Positions 8,088 through 16,101 of a stretch of 16,564 nt of DNA are shown here, piece after piece. The position numbers and the translations under genes were made by a program. Within the stretch, counting starts at the first letter, position 1; every line of letters begins with the position of its first letter. This DNA is from an uncultured Eubacteriales bacterium (GTDB taxonomy: Bacteria > Bacillota > Clostridia > Peptostreptococcales > Anaerovoracaceae), in contig CACYBO010000225.1 of NCBI GenBank assembly GCA_902772685.1, positions 1 to 16,564 of the forward strand. The letters run 5' to 3'. The notes beneath the pieces are model-generated. The model was not told the DNA's origin and did no database searches. It saw only the letters and a list, made by a program, of their open reading frames with translations.

Positions 8088-9521
8088 ATGTACGATGTCC
8101 TGATTATCGGAAGCGGAGTGAGCGGTGCGTCATGCGCCTACATGCTGTCGAAGTACGACCTGAAGGTCGCGGTTCTGGACAAGAGCAATGACATCGCCAA
8201 CGGCACGACGAAGGCGAACAGCGCAATCATCCACGCTGGGTTCGACCCGTCGCCGGACACGCTCATGGCGAAGCTGAACGTGCGGGGCGTGGAGCTGGCC
8301 AAGGAGATTGCGGCAAAGCTCGACGTGCCGATCAATAACTGCGGCAGTCTTGTTCTGGCCTTTGACGACGGAGATTTGGAACACATCCGCAAGTTATACG
8401 ACCGGGGGTGCAAAAACAACGTTCCCGGATTGGAACTGCTGGATAAGGAGCAGCTACATGAGCTCGAGCCCGGCATTTCAGACGCGGCGGTGGGGGCTTT
8501 GCTTGCGCCGTCGGCATGCATCATCAATCCGTGGGAGTACTGTCTGGCCATGCTGGAGACGGCCGTGGTGAACGGCACGGAGCTGTTTTTGAATACAGAA
8601 GCAATGGGGATCACAGACTGCGGAGAGTATGTTTCCGTGGAGACAAACAATGGGGCTTTTGAGGCAAAGTACGTGCTGTCGGCCGCCGGCGTCCATGCGG
8701 GCGATGTGCGGCGTCTGGTCGAGGAACCGCCTTATGAAATCGTGCCCACGAGGGGACAGTATTTCCTACTGGACAAAGACGAGGGAACACGCGTCAGCCG
8801 TACCATCTTCCAGTGCCCGAACGAGAAGGGCAAGGGAGTCCTGGTCTCGCCGACCGTCGACGGAAATCTGATCGTCGGACCGGATGCCAATGTGGGCGGT
8901 GCTGATGACACATCGACAGACAAGGAGGGACTCGACGCCATCAGGGCAGCTGCTGTGAAGAGCGTGCCCGGCATCAACTTCCGGATGAATATTCGGAACT
9001 TCGCCGGCGTGCGGGCTAACTCGGACCAGAGTGATTTTGTGATAGAAAAGAGCAACGCTGTCCCGCGGTTTATTGACATCGCATGCATCAAGTCGCCGGG
9101 ATTGACCGCCGCACCCGCCATCGGAGAATACGTGGTGGAGATGCTCGCTGCGGAAGGACTGCAGCTCACAGAAAGACCGCAGTTCGTGGATACGCGGAAG
9201 CGGCCGCGGCTCGGGAATATCAGTGAGGAGGAGCGGAACCGTCTGATTCAGGAGAATCCGCAGTATGGACGTATCATCTGCCGCTGCGAACAGGTGACAG
9301 AAGGGGAAATCGTCGCTGCGCTCCATACGCCGATTCCACCGACAACCATCAACGGTGTCAAGCGCCGGGTCGGTTCAGGCATGGGACGGTGCCAGGGCGG
9401 TTTCTGCACGCCGAAGGTCCACGAGATCATCGCGCGGGAATCAGGTGTAGATATGCTGGAAGTCTGTCTGGAGGAACCGGGCAGTGAAATACTGAAATAT
9501 AGGTCAAAAGAAAATGAATGA
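8088..9521 (+). CDS. GlpA-like FAD oxidoreductase with C-terminal [2Fe-2S] domain
   Basis: A 477-residue cytoplasmic flavoprotein of the GlpA/GlpO (DAO, FAD-dependent) family, likely oxidising sn-glycerol 3-phosphate to dihydroxyacetone phosphate. The N-terminal FAD motif GSGVSG is at 8-13, followed by TTKANSAIIHAGFD near 42-54 and the substrate/FAD loop KSPGLTAAPAIGEYV from 335. The C-terminus carries a BFD-type [2Fe-2S] domain with four Cys: C398, C400, C435 and C440 (CxC...CxxxxC). It is the first gene of a tight operon, with the GlpB-like and DUF1667 genes directly behind. This three-gene order is what supports glycerol-3-phosphate as substrate over 2-hydroxyglutarate, which related enzymes oxidise. 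No glycerol kinase, facilitator or glpC-type membrane anchor is in the window, so the electron acceptor is unknown. Confidence 0.82.
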   Translation: MYDVLIIGSGVSGASCAYMLSKYDLKVAVLDKSNDIANGTTKANSAIIHAGFDPSPDTLMAKLNVRGVELAKEIAAKLDVPINNCGSLVLAFDDGDLEHIRKLYDRGCKNNVPGLELLDKEQLHELEPGISDAAVGALLAPSACIINPWEYCLAMLETAVVNGTELFLNTEAMGITDCGEYVSVETNNGAFEAKYVLSAAGVHAGDVRRLVEEPPYEIVPTRGQYFLLDKDEGTRVSRTIFQCPNEKGKGVLVSPTVDGNLIVGPDANVGGADDTSTDKEGLDAIRAAAVKSVPGINFRMNIRNFAGVRANSDQSDFVIEKSNAVPRFIDIACIKSPGLTAAPAIGEYVVEMLAAEGLQLTERPQFVDTRKRPRLGNISEEERNRLIQENPQYGRIICRCEQVTEGEIVAALHTPIPPTTINGVKRRVGSGMGRCQGGFCTPKVHEIIARESGVDMLEVCLEEPGSEILKYRSKENE

Positions 9522-10842
9522 GAAGAAATATGAACTGATCGTGATCGGCGGGGGTCCGGCAGGACTCGCAGCCGCACGCAGCGCATGGGAAAATGGCCTG
9601 CGCTCCATACTGATTATTGAGAGAGATAAGTACCTTGGCGGAATCCTGAATCAGTGCATCCACAATGGGTTCGGCCTGCACCATTTCAAAGAGGAATTAT
9701 CGGGACCGGAATATGCGGACCGTTTCATCAAGCTGGTTAAGGAGACCGGCATTGAAGTGATGACTGATACGATGGTCCTGAATGTCACACCGGAACATGA
9801 AGTATATGTATCCAATGCCGGCGGCGTTAAAGTGCTGCATGCCCAGAGTGTCATTCTGGCCATGGGATGCCGGGAACGGACCAGGGATTCCGTCGGCATC
9901 GCGGGAACACGGCCGGCAGGCGTATACACTGCAGGATCAGCTCAGCTGTACATGAATATTCTGGGCTATTCCGTCGGAAAGAGGGTCGTCGTGCGCGGAA
10001 CCGGTGACATCGGGCTGATCATGGCGCGCAGAATGAAACTGGAGGGGGCGGAGGTCCTCGCCTGCATCGGTGCCAGCGATCATCCGGACGGACTGGCCAG
10101 GAATGTGAATCAGTGCCTGAAGGACTACGATATTCCATTGCTTTTGCGGCATACGATCACAGAGATCCGCGGCAAAGACAGGGTTGAGCAGGTTGTCGCC
10201 ATGCAGGTGGATGAGCACCGCAATGTCATCCCCGGAACGGAGAAAGTATTTGACTGCGATACACTGCTGCTGTCCATCGGGCTGATTCCGGAGAATGAGC
10301 TGAGCAAAAAAGCGGGCATCGAACTGGACCGCCGGACCGGCGGCGCTGTGGTTTACGAAAACAACGAGACAAAGACGCCGGGCATCTTTGCCTGCGGCAA
10401 CGTGCTGCACGTCCATGACCTTGTGGACTTTGTAACAGAAGAAAGTATCCGGGCAGGAAAGTCCGCCGCCGAGTATGTGCTGGGCGGCGGTTCAGAGGGC
10501 GCTTCGGGTGCTGCCTCGGAAGAGACGCCGCTGGAGATTGAGAACGGCGGCAATGTGAAATATACCGTGCCGATGATGGCGCATCTTTCGGGTCTGGAAA
10601 AGACCCTCGAAATCTTCTTCCGTGTGACGAAGGTGTTCGGGGAAGGCTCCCGCGTGATCGTCACCCAGGGGGACAGGAAGGTTGCATCCTTTAAGCGGCC
10701 GTACATGATTAACAGCAAAATGGAGAAGATTAAGATTCCTGTGAAACTGCTGGAAGGAGTCGACCCGGCGGACGGACCGCTGGTTGTAAGCGCTGAAGAA
10801 GTTGTTTCAGAAGCTGAGGAAGGAGGTGCCCGGAATGCGTGA
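9514..10842 (+). CDS. GlpB-like FAD/NAD(P)-dependent oxidoreductase
   Basis: A 442-residue pyridine-nucleotide-disulphide-type flavoprotein without the redox CxxC of thioredoxin reductase. FAD motif GGGPAG is at 12-17, the family signature GGILNQCIHNGFGLHHF lies near 43-59, MGCRERTR near 117, a second nucleotide motif GTGDIG at 162-167, and the flavin-closing segment FACGNVLHVHDLVDFVT near 293-309. A Gly/Ser/Glu-rich linker of about 20 residues separates this core from a C-terminal beta domain. The ATG overlaps the stop of the previous gene by eight bases (ATGAATGA), which suggests translational coupling; the SD is weak. In such triads this subunit probably passes electrons between the GlpA-like enzyme and NAD(P) or another carrier; that role is inferred from context. 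Confidence 0.8.
   Translation: MNEKKYELIVIGGGPAGLAAARSAWENGLRSILIIERDKYLGGILNQCIHNGFGLHHFKEELSGPEYADRFIKLVKETGIEVMTDTMVLNVTPEHEVYVSNAGGVKVLHAQSVILAMGCRERTRDSVGIAGTRPAGVYTAGSAQLYMNILGYSVGKRVVVRGTGDIGLIMARRMKLEGAEVLACIGASDHPDGLARNVNQCLKDYDIPLLLRHTITEIRGKDRVEQVVAMQVDEHRNVIPGTEKVFDCDTLLLSIGLIPENELSKKAGIELDRRTGGAVVYENNETKTPGIFACGNVLHVHDLVDFVTEESIRAGKSAAEYVLGGGSEGASGAASEETPLEIENGGNVKYTVPMMAHLSGLEKTLEIFFRVTKVFGEGSRVIVTQGDRKVASFKRPYMINSKMEKIKIPVKLLEGVDPADGPLVVSAEEVVSEAEEGGARNA
10820..10826 (+). promoter_or_regulatory. Ribosome binding site deciding the DUF1667 start
   Basis: AAGGAGG, eight bases before the ATG at 10835. It favours that ATG over a TTG at 10802, which would lie deep inside the upstream gene. 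Confidence 0.85.
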
Positions 10843-11191
10843 AGTCATTTGTATCGTATGTCCGAAAGGATGTCATCTTCAGGTCTCGCAGAATGAGAAG
10901 ACCGGTGAATATGAAGTAAAAGGCGCCACCTGTGACCGCGGCATTGATTATGGCATCAATGAAGTCACCAACCCGGTCCGCGTCCTGACCTCCACCGTCA
11001 AGGTGGCCGGCAGCAATCTGGAGCGCTGTCCGGTGAGGACAAACGGATCCATTCCCAAGGCGGCGATATTTGATTGCATGGATGAGATCAACCGCGTGAC
11101 TCTGCAGGCGCCGATCGAGGTTGGAGATGTGGTCATCGCAGATCTGGCCGGGACCGGAATCGAACTGATTGCGACGAGAAGCATTGATTGA
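10835..11191 (+). CDS. DUF1667 Cys-rich (probable Fe-S) protein of the glp-like operon
   Basis: A small cytoplasmic protein of 118 residues matching the DUF1667 family, which is regularly encoded beside glycerol-3-phosphate dehydrogenase-type flavoproteins. Four Cys at the N-terminus, C6, C9, C13 and C33 (CxxCPxGC...CxRG), have the spacing of an iron-sulphur site like that at the start of molybdopterin oxidoreductases. The rest is a small beta-rich domain containing NPVRVLTSTV and NGSIPKA motifs. It overlaps the GlpB-like gene by eight bases (ATGCGTGA). The likely role is an electron-transfer subunit of the same complex; cluster type and partner are not shown by sequence. A further Cys pair (71 and 82 region) is not part of the motif. 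Confidence 0.82.
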   Translation: MREVICIVCPKGCHLQVSQNEKTGEYEVKGATCDRGIDYGINEVTNPVRVLTSTVKVAGSNLERCPVRTNGSIPKAAIFDCMDEINRVTLQAPIEVGDVVIADLAGTGIELIATRSID

Positions 11192-11198
11192 GAGCAGT

Positions 11199-11849
11199 AT
11201 GAGGAACGTGATCTTTGACATGGATGGTGTCATCTTTGACACAGAACGGTTATATATTGAATGCATCCGGCCTGCAGCGGAGAAGTATGGAATTACCGGG
11301 ATAGAAGACGCGGCCCGCGCCTGCATTGGGCTGACGGATGTGGAGACGAAGCGGCTAATGCGTGAGCGTTTCGGTGAAGACGCACCGTTGAAAGCCATTG
11401 AGCAGGAAGCGTTCAAAGCCTTTCAGAAGCGGTATGAAGAAGAAGGGCTGACTGTGAAGGACGGTGTGGTAGAACTTCTGGAGTATCTGAAGCAGGCAGG
11501 TGCCCGTATTGCGATCGGTTCATCGACTGAGCACGATATTGTTGAAATGGAGCTTCGCGATGCGGGGCTTCTTGAATATTTTGATGTACTCGCCTGCGGA
11601 GACATGGTGCAGCACAGCAAACCGGAGCCGGATGTGTTCCTGCTTGCTGCGGAGCTGTTGGATGCGGAGCCTGCAGACTGTATCATCATTGAGGATTCAT
11701 TCAACGGTGTGACCGCAGCCAGGCGCGCAGGAGCAACCGTGTACATGGTGCCGGATTTGCTGGAGCCGACGGCAGAAATCCGTGCGATGGCAGACAAGGT
11801 TTTCGGATCGCTGCATGAAGTGAAAGAGTGGCTAGAGGAGATGGCATGA
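11199..11849 (+). CDS. HAD-superfamily phosphatase (beta-phosphoglucomutase-like, subclass IA)
   Basis: A cytoplasmic 216-residue HAD hydrolase. Motif I is DMDGVIFDTE with nucleophile D7 and acid/base D9; motif II is GSS at 107-109; motif III is the Lys of HSKPEPD (K141); motif IV is IEDSFNG with E165/D166. An alpha-helical cap lies at about 16-80. Length and motifs fit the group that includes beta-phosphoglucomutase and small sugar- or polyol-phosphate phosphatases; these cannot be separated by eye. The ATG at 11199 follows the DUF1667 stop by seven bases and starts directly before the nucleophile strand; the TTG at 11169 inside the upstream gene is less likely. Its place in the glp-like operon makes glycerol 3-phosphate or a side-product phosphate a reasonable guess for substrate, but only a guess. 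Confidence 0.85.
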   Translation: MRNVIFDMDGVIFDTERLYIECIRPAAEKYGITGIEDAARACIGLTDVETKRLMRERFGEDAPLKAIEQEAFKAFQKRYEEEGLTVKDGVVELLEYLKQAGARIAIGSSTEHDIVEMELRDAGLLEYFDVLACGDMVQHSKPEPDVFLLAAELLDAEPADCIIIEDSFNGVTAARRAGATVYMVPDLLEPTAEIRAMADKVFGSLHEVKEWLEEMA

Positions 11850-12451
11850 TCAGGAATGTGATTTTTGATATCGGCAGAGTGTTAATCGGATTTGAATGGT
11901 GGGATTATATCCGCAGGCTGTTCGATGAGGAGACAGCGCAGAAGGTGACAGATGCCCTGTGGAGGACCCATCACTGGTGGGAACTGGACCGGGCGGTCCT
12001 GAGCGTAGAAGAGATCCTGGAACTGTTCTACAGTGCCGGACCGGATGTGAAGGAAGAAATCAAAGAAGCCTTTGACCGCATCGGTGAATGCATGTCCCGG
12101 TGTGAGTATTCGATTCCCTGGATCGAGGGACTGAAAGAGCGGGGATACAGAGTCTACTATCTGTCCAATTACTCTGAACACCTGATGCATGCGAACCCGG
12201 ATGTACTGGACTTCCTGCCGCACATGGACGGTGGCGTGTTCTCCTGTTATGTGCAGCTGATCAAGCCCGATCCGCAGATTTACCGCACGCTGATGGACAA
12301 GTATGATTTGCAGGCGGGGGAGTGCGTGTTCATCGATGACCGTGAGGATAATGTCATCGCGGCCAGGGAACTCGGCATGCAGGCGATTTGGTTTGAGAAC
12401 TATGCTCAGGCGAAGGAGGAACTGGAGCAACTGCTTGAGGAAAAAGCGTGA
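11846..12451 (+). CDS. HAD-superfamily phosphatase (YihX-like, subclass IA)
   Basis: A 201-residue cytoplasmic HAD hydrolase of a different subgroup from its neighbour. Motif I reads FDIGRVL: nucleophile D8, with Gly instead of Asp two positions later, as in E. coli YihX (FDLGNVI), an alpha-glucose-1-phosphate phosphatase. Motif II is LSNYSEH, motif III the Lys of LIKPDPQIY, motif IV FIDDREDN. The cap is rich in Trp and His (WWDYIRR, RTHHWWELD). The ATG overlaps the previous stop by four bases (ATGA), with AGAGGAG five bases before it. It is the last gene of the operon. A promoter for the next gene overlaps its last codons. Glucose 1-phosphate would link it loosely to galE upstream, but substrate assignment in this group is unreliable. 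Confidence 0.82.
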   Translation: MIRNVIFDIGRVLIGFEWWDYIRRLFDEETAQKVTDALWRTHHWWELDRAVLSVEEILELFYSAGPDVKEEIKEAFDRIGECMSRCEYSIPWIEGLKERGYRVYYLSNYSEHLMHANPDVLDFLPHMDGGVFSCYVQLIKPDPQIYRTLMDKYDLQAGECVFIDDREDNVIAARELGMQAIWFENYAQAKEELEQLLEEKA

Positions 12452-12463
12452 TTCATGTATAAT
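12435..12463 (+). promoter_or_regulatory. Promoter of the CAP-domain surface protein
   Basis: TTGAGG at 12435-12440, 17-base spacer, and perfect TATAAT at 12458-12463. The -35 box lies within the 3' end of the HAD gene. The 17-base block 12448-12464 is identical to 16134-16150 before the next surface-protein gene. Confidence 0.7.
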
Positions 12464-12500
12464 AGCTGCATCCAATGACATTTTGTAGGGAGTGACAATC

Positions 12501-15500
12501 ATGGTAAAGAAGAGATTCTGTAGGATTCTAGTGCTGACGGTTTTTGCAGCACTTTTTGTTTTTGCATTAGCCTGTACGGCGTATGCAGAGGAGACAGATC
12601 CTGTGATCTATGACGCCGCCGAGTTCTCCAATCTGAGCGGCAGGACGCAGGAGGATGTCATGGAAAAATATACACAGGCGCAGGCGGAGGGAACGACATA
12701 CGTCAGATGGTCAGAGTCAACTTTCTATGAGACTCCGGCGTCGTTTAGCGTTCCGTATGCTGCAGGCGTACTGAATCCAGATACTCTGAAGGCGATGAAG
12801 GGAATGACGAATTTTTACCGGTGGCTGATCGGTGTTGAAGATCTTTCCGTCAATACGGAGAGCAACGCATCACTGCAGGCACAGGCTTTTGACCGGAATT
12901 ACGAGTTTGATCATTATATTTCCAACGACAGCAAGCCTGCAGATATGGACGATGCGCTCTGGCAGGAGGGCTTTAACTGTGCCCACAATATACTTGCCAG
13001 TGGATCCCTGCCGGCCGATGCTGTCACAAGCTGGCTGAATGAGGGATACAGTGTGAGTACGAAAGAGTGGGGGACAATAGGTCACAGACTGGCAATTCTG
13101 GATGCCGGATATAAGAATATCAGCTATGGTTATTCAGGACGGGTCGGAATCGGAAAGTGCGGATCAAGAGGAAATACATTTGAGAATGCCTTTGCAGCAT
13201 TCCCGGCTGCGGGATACATGCCTGCAGAGCTGTTGTCTGCACGGGGTTCTGCTTGGACGGTAGAACTGAACACATCGATCTTGAAAGTAAGCAGTGCTGA
13301 TAATGTGGTTGTCACGGTCAAAAATCTGACGACCGGCAACAGTTATACATGTAAGAATTCTGATAAAACTGCACAGAACTCATCCCATTACCTGGTTTTC
13401 ATGCAGCCGCAGGATCAGAACGGATGGAGTTATTCGGATTCATATCAAGTGACAGCGACCGGCTTGACGGATGTTGCAACAGGAAAGGCAGCAGAAATCA
13501 CTTATACCGTTCGTTTCTTCACGCCGCCTACAGTGTACCGTATCAATATTCCGCAGGAGAAGTACGCATACACCGGCAGTCAGATCAAACCGGAGGCAAC
13601 CGTACTCGATGGGAAAAACAAGACGATCACGGACGAACAGAATTACACATTGAGGTATTACAATAATGTTGAAGAAGGCATCGGAATCATCGAAGCCAGA
13701 GGCATTGGCGATTACTGCGGCACGGCAAAGCAGATTTTTTCCATCGAAGTGGATCGCAAGGATATGCAGCAGTGTTATGTCTATGCCTTTTCCGAACATT
13801 ATACTGGTAAAGAAGTTACGCCTAAAGTGAAGGTTAATAGTTTCGGCAAAACCCTGACAGAGGGTACAGACTATACCGTATCCTACCGTGACAATATCTA
13901 TCCCGGGACCGGCGTAGCGATTGTCAGTGGAATCGGTGAATACAGCGGTTCCGTAGAGAAACCGTTCAGAATCTATAAAGGAGAGCAGTCCATCACAGGA
14001 TCGGTGCCGACCAGAAGGATTGAAGTGGGAGGAACCGCGAAGATCACTGCATCCGCCAGGGAGGATGCGCCAATCAGTTTCACTAGTTCCGATGAAAGCA
14101 TTGCGACAGTTGACGCTGACGGAACAGTGCATGGCGTAGATGATGGAAGTGTGACAATCACGATAAAGGCGGAAGAAACAGATCATTATTACTCCAGTAC
14201 ATCCAGAGTGACTTTCAGCATCTCAAGGGATTACCACACGATGGTTGAAAAGGAAGTGGTGTACGCAGATGAAAATAATGATACTGCGTCAATAACAGAA
14301 GAATGCAGTGTCTGCGGAAAGAAAGAAACAACAAGCTTTACGACGATGCGCGAATTCAGCTTATGGTATAAGCCGGATACAGATGTCTATGGATATCCGA
14401 CCATCGATGCGGATCAGAAGGAGGGAAACGGGTACAGAGTCTTCATGCGTTACTTCAGGCCGGAGGATGCACAGGATCAGACCTATGTGCTGGAATCTTC
14501 GGATCCCGCTATCATGACCGTTGATGGGGATAGCTTCAAGTTTGTCAGGGCAGGAACGGTTACACTGACAGTGTACGCGAAGTACAGGCCCTCTGCGAAA
14601 TTCACAAAAACATTCAAAGTATCCCATATCTTCGACGGCGGCCTCATCACACGGCAGCCAACATGTTCTGTGAAAGGGGAAAAGGTCTACACGTGTCTGG
14701 CCTGCGGCGATACTAAAACGGAGGATATAAACACGATTCCGCACACCTGGAATGACGGCGAGGTTACAGAGCCGGCCAACTGCACGGAACACGGTGAGAA
14801 AACGTTCACATGCGTCGTATGCGGAGGCGAGAAGACAGAACCGACGCCACTGGATCCAACCGCACATAACTGGGATGAGGGTATAGTAACGACAGAGCCG
14901 AAGTGCTTCGACGCAGGCGTCAGAACCTTCACATGCACGCGCTGCGGCGACAAGAGGACTGAGGCTGTCGAACAAATCGGATACCATACACCGGGAGAAG
15001 AAAGAACAGAGAATGAAAAGCAGGCCACATGCACAGAGAATGGAAGTTATGATGTAGTTGTGCGCTGCACCGTCTGTGATGCTGTGCTCGAGTCTGAAAC
15101 ATTCACTACGGATGCATTAGGACACGATGACCAGATGGAATACACTGCAGCAAATCCTGTGACTTGCACGGCTGACGGTAATGCTGAATACTGGCACTGC
15201 TCGAAGTGCGGAAAGTATTTCAGTGACGGGAAAGGCGAGCAGTTGCTTCCGGAAGGTCAGCGCGTAATTCTGGCAACCGGTCACAAGTGGGATGCAGGCA
15301 AAATCACCACAGTCCCGACGGCGACAAAAACAGGCGTTAAAACGTTTACCTGCACGGTCTGCGGAACAACGAAGGAACTGATCCTGCCAACCCGTAGCAG
15401 TCAGGTCGCAGCAGATGGAACGAAAGTCGGTCCGGGCGCTTCAGAGGAAGTTGCCAATCAAGCGATCACTGGCATGAAAAACGACGCCGATCCAGCTGGA

Positions 15501-16085
15501 TCCACCTATGGACTTCTGAAAGCAAAATCTGTGAAACAGGGCAAGACGTCAGTCAAGGTCACGTGGTCTAAAGTCAAGGGTGCTAAGAAGTACGTCGTCT
15601 ACGGAAACGCGTGCGGTAAATCAAACAAGATGAAGAAACTGGCAACTGTAACCGGAAGCAGCTACACCGCCAAGAAGATAATCAACAACAAAGGCAAGAA
15701 GGTCAAAGTCAAGAAGGGCACATACTACAAATTCATTATTGTAGCACTGGACGGCAACCGCAATGTCGTGTCCACCTCGAAGGTGATACACGCGGCTACG
15801 AAGGGCGGCAAGGTCGGAAACGACAAGTCTGTCTCGACGAAAGCGAAGAAGAATAAAGTGACCGTCAAAGTGAAGAAGACATTTGTCCTGAAGGCCAAGG
15901 CTGTGCCTGTCTCCAAGAAGATGAAAGTAAAAAAGCACAGGAGCATCGCCTTCGAGTCTTCGGATAAGACCATCGCGACCGTCAGCGCCAGGGGCGTCAT
16001 CACAGGCAAACGCAAAGGCACCTGTTATGTGTACGCATACGCCCAGAATGGCGTGAGCAAGAAGATTACCGTGACGGTAAAATAG
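12501..16085 (+). CDS. Secreted CAP-domain protein with Ig-like domains and CxxC repeats
   Basis: 1194 residues. The ATG at 12501 has AGGGAG eight bases upstream; a GTG at 12492 overlaps that site and is rejected. Signal peptide 1-27, cleavage likely AYA|EE. Residues about 90-335 are a clostridial-type CAP (SCP/PR-1) domain: H138 in FDHY, EGFNCAHNI at 156-163, H195 in GHRLAIL, then AAFPAAGYMPAELL and a WTVEL beta region. Next come two Ig-like repeats (YTGxxxxP...DYTVSYRDN...GIGEYSG), a Big2 domain (SSDESIATVDADGTV), another Ig-like insert, and seven CxxC motifs starting at residues 602, 732, 771, 812, 856, 900 and 951, most in units 'H.W..G..T..P.C...G...FTC..CG'. The protein ends in the module shared with the giant surface protein. 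No LPXTG or C-terminal membrane segment. A Phe (158) sits where CAP proteins usually have the Glu of GENxA. Extracellular role unknown. Confidence 0.88.
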   Translation: MVKKRFCRILVLTVFAALFVFALACTAYAEETDPVIYDAAEFSNLSGRTQEDVMEKYTQAQAEGTTYVRWSESTFYETPASFSVPYAAGVLNPDTLKAMKGMTNFYRWLIGVEDLSVNTESNASLQAQAFDRNYEFDHYISNDSKPADMDDALWQEGFNCAHNILASGSLPADAVTSWLNEGYSVSTKEWGTIGHRLAILDAGYKNISYGYSGRVGIGKCGSRGNTFENAFAAFPAAGYMPAELLSARGSAWTVELNTSILKVSSADNVVVTVKNLTTGNSYTCKNSDKTAQNSSHYLVFMQPQDQNGWSYSDSYQVTATGLTDVATGKAAEITYTVRFFTPPTVYRINIPQEKYAYTGSQIKPEATVLDGKNKTITDEQNYTLRYYNNVEEGIGIIEARGIGDYCGTAKQIFSIEVDRKDMQQCYVYAFSEHYTGKEVTPKVKVNSFGKTLTEGTDYTVSYRDNIYPGTGVAIVSGIGEYSGSVEKPFRIYKGEQSITGSVPTRRIEVGGTAKITASAREDAPISFTSSDESIATVDADGTVHGVDDGSVTITIKAEETDHYYSSTSRVTFSISRDYHTMVEKEVVYADENNDTASITEECSVCGKKETTSFTTMREFSLWYKPDTDVYGYPTIDADQKEGNGYRVFMRYFRPEDAQDQTYVLESSDPAIMTVDGDSFKFVRAGTVTLTVYAKYRPSAKFTKTFKVSHIFDGGLITRQPTCSVKGEKVYTCLACGDTKTEDINTIPHTWNDGEVTEPANCTEHGEKTFTCVVCGGEKTEPTPLDPTAHNWDEGIVTTEPKCFDAGVRTFTCTRCGDKRTEAVEQIGYHTPGEERTENEKQATCTENGSYDVVVRCTVCDAVLESETFTTDALGHDDQMEYTAANPVTCTADGNAEYWHCSKCGKYFSDGKGEQLLPEGQRVILATGHKWDAGKITTVPTATKTGVKTFTCTVCGTTKELILPTRSSQVAADGTKVGPGASEEVANQAITGMKNDADPAGSTYGLLKAKSVKQGKTSVKVTWSKVKGAKKYVVYGNACGKSNKMKKLATVTGSSYTAKKIINNKGKKVKVKKGTYYKFIIVALDGNRNVVSTSKVIHAATKGGKVGNDKSVSTKAKKNKVTVKVKKTFVLKAKAVPVSKKMKVKKHRSIAFESSDKTIATVSARGVITGKRKGTCYVYAYAQNGVSKKITVTVK
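14304..15365 (+). repeat. CxxC-containing repeat region
   Basis: Seven CxxC motifs (CSVC, CLAC, CVVC, CTRC, CTVC, CSKC, CTVC). After an Ig-like insert between the first and second, the spacings are 39, 41, 44, 44 and 51 residues. Most units also have a single Cys about 12-16 residues before the CxxC (for example PTC, ANC, PKC, ATC, VTC). The pattern suggests small metal- or disulphide-stabilised modules in tandem. Confidence 0.8.
15414..16082 (+). repeat. Shared C-terminal module, copy in the CAP-domain protein
   Basis: 223 residues homologous to 5530-6183. The conserved Cys are at residues 1038 (YGNACGK) and 1175 (KGTCYVY). This copy has a few more residues in the FN3-like domain around KGKKVKVKKGTYYKF. 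Confidence 0.9.
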
Positions 16086-16101
16086 ATACACAGTAAAGAT
16101 C

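Noticed and set aside
11846..11880. Loss of the second catalytic Asp (DxG) in the second HAD protein as a sign of inactivity
   Set aside because: E. coli YihX, an active phosphatase, has the same Gly at this position, so it is a subgroup trait.
12555..12590. Lipobox (ALAC) in the CAP-protein signal peptide
   Set aside because: Ala rather than Leu at -3, and the paralogous signal peptide of the next gene has no Cys there; both have a good AxA|EE cleavage site.
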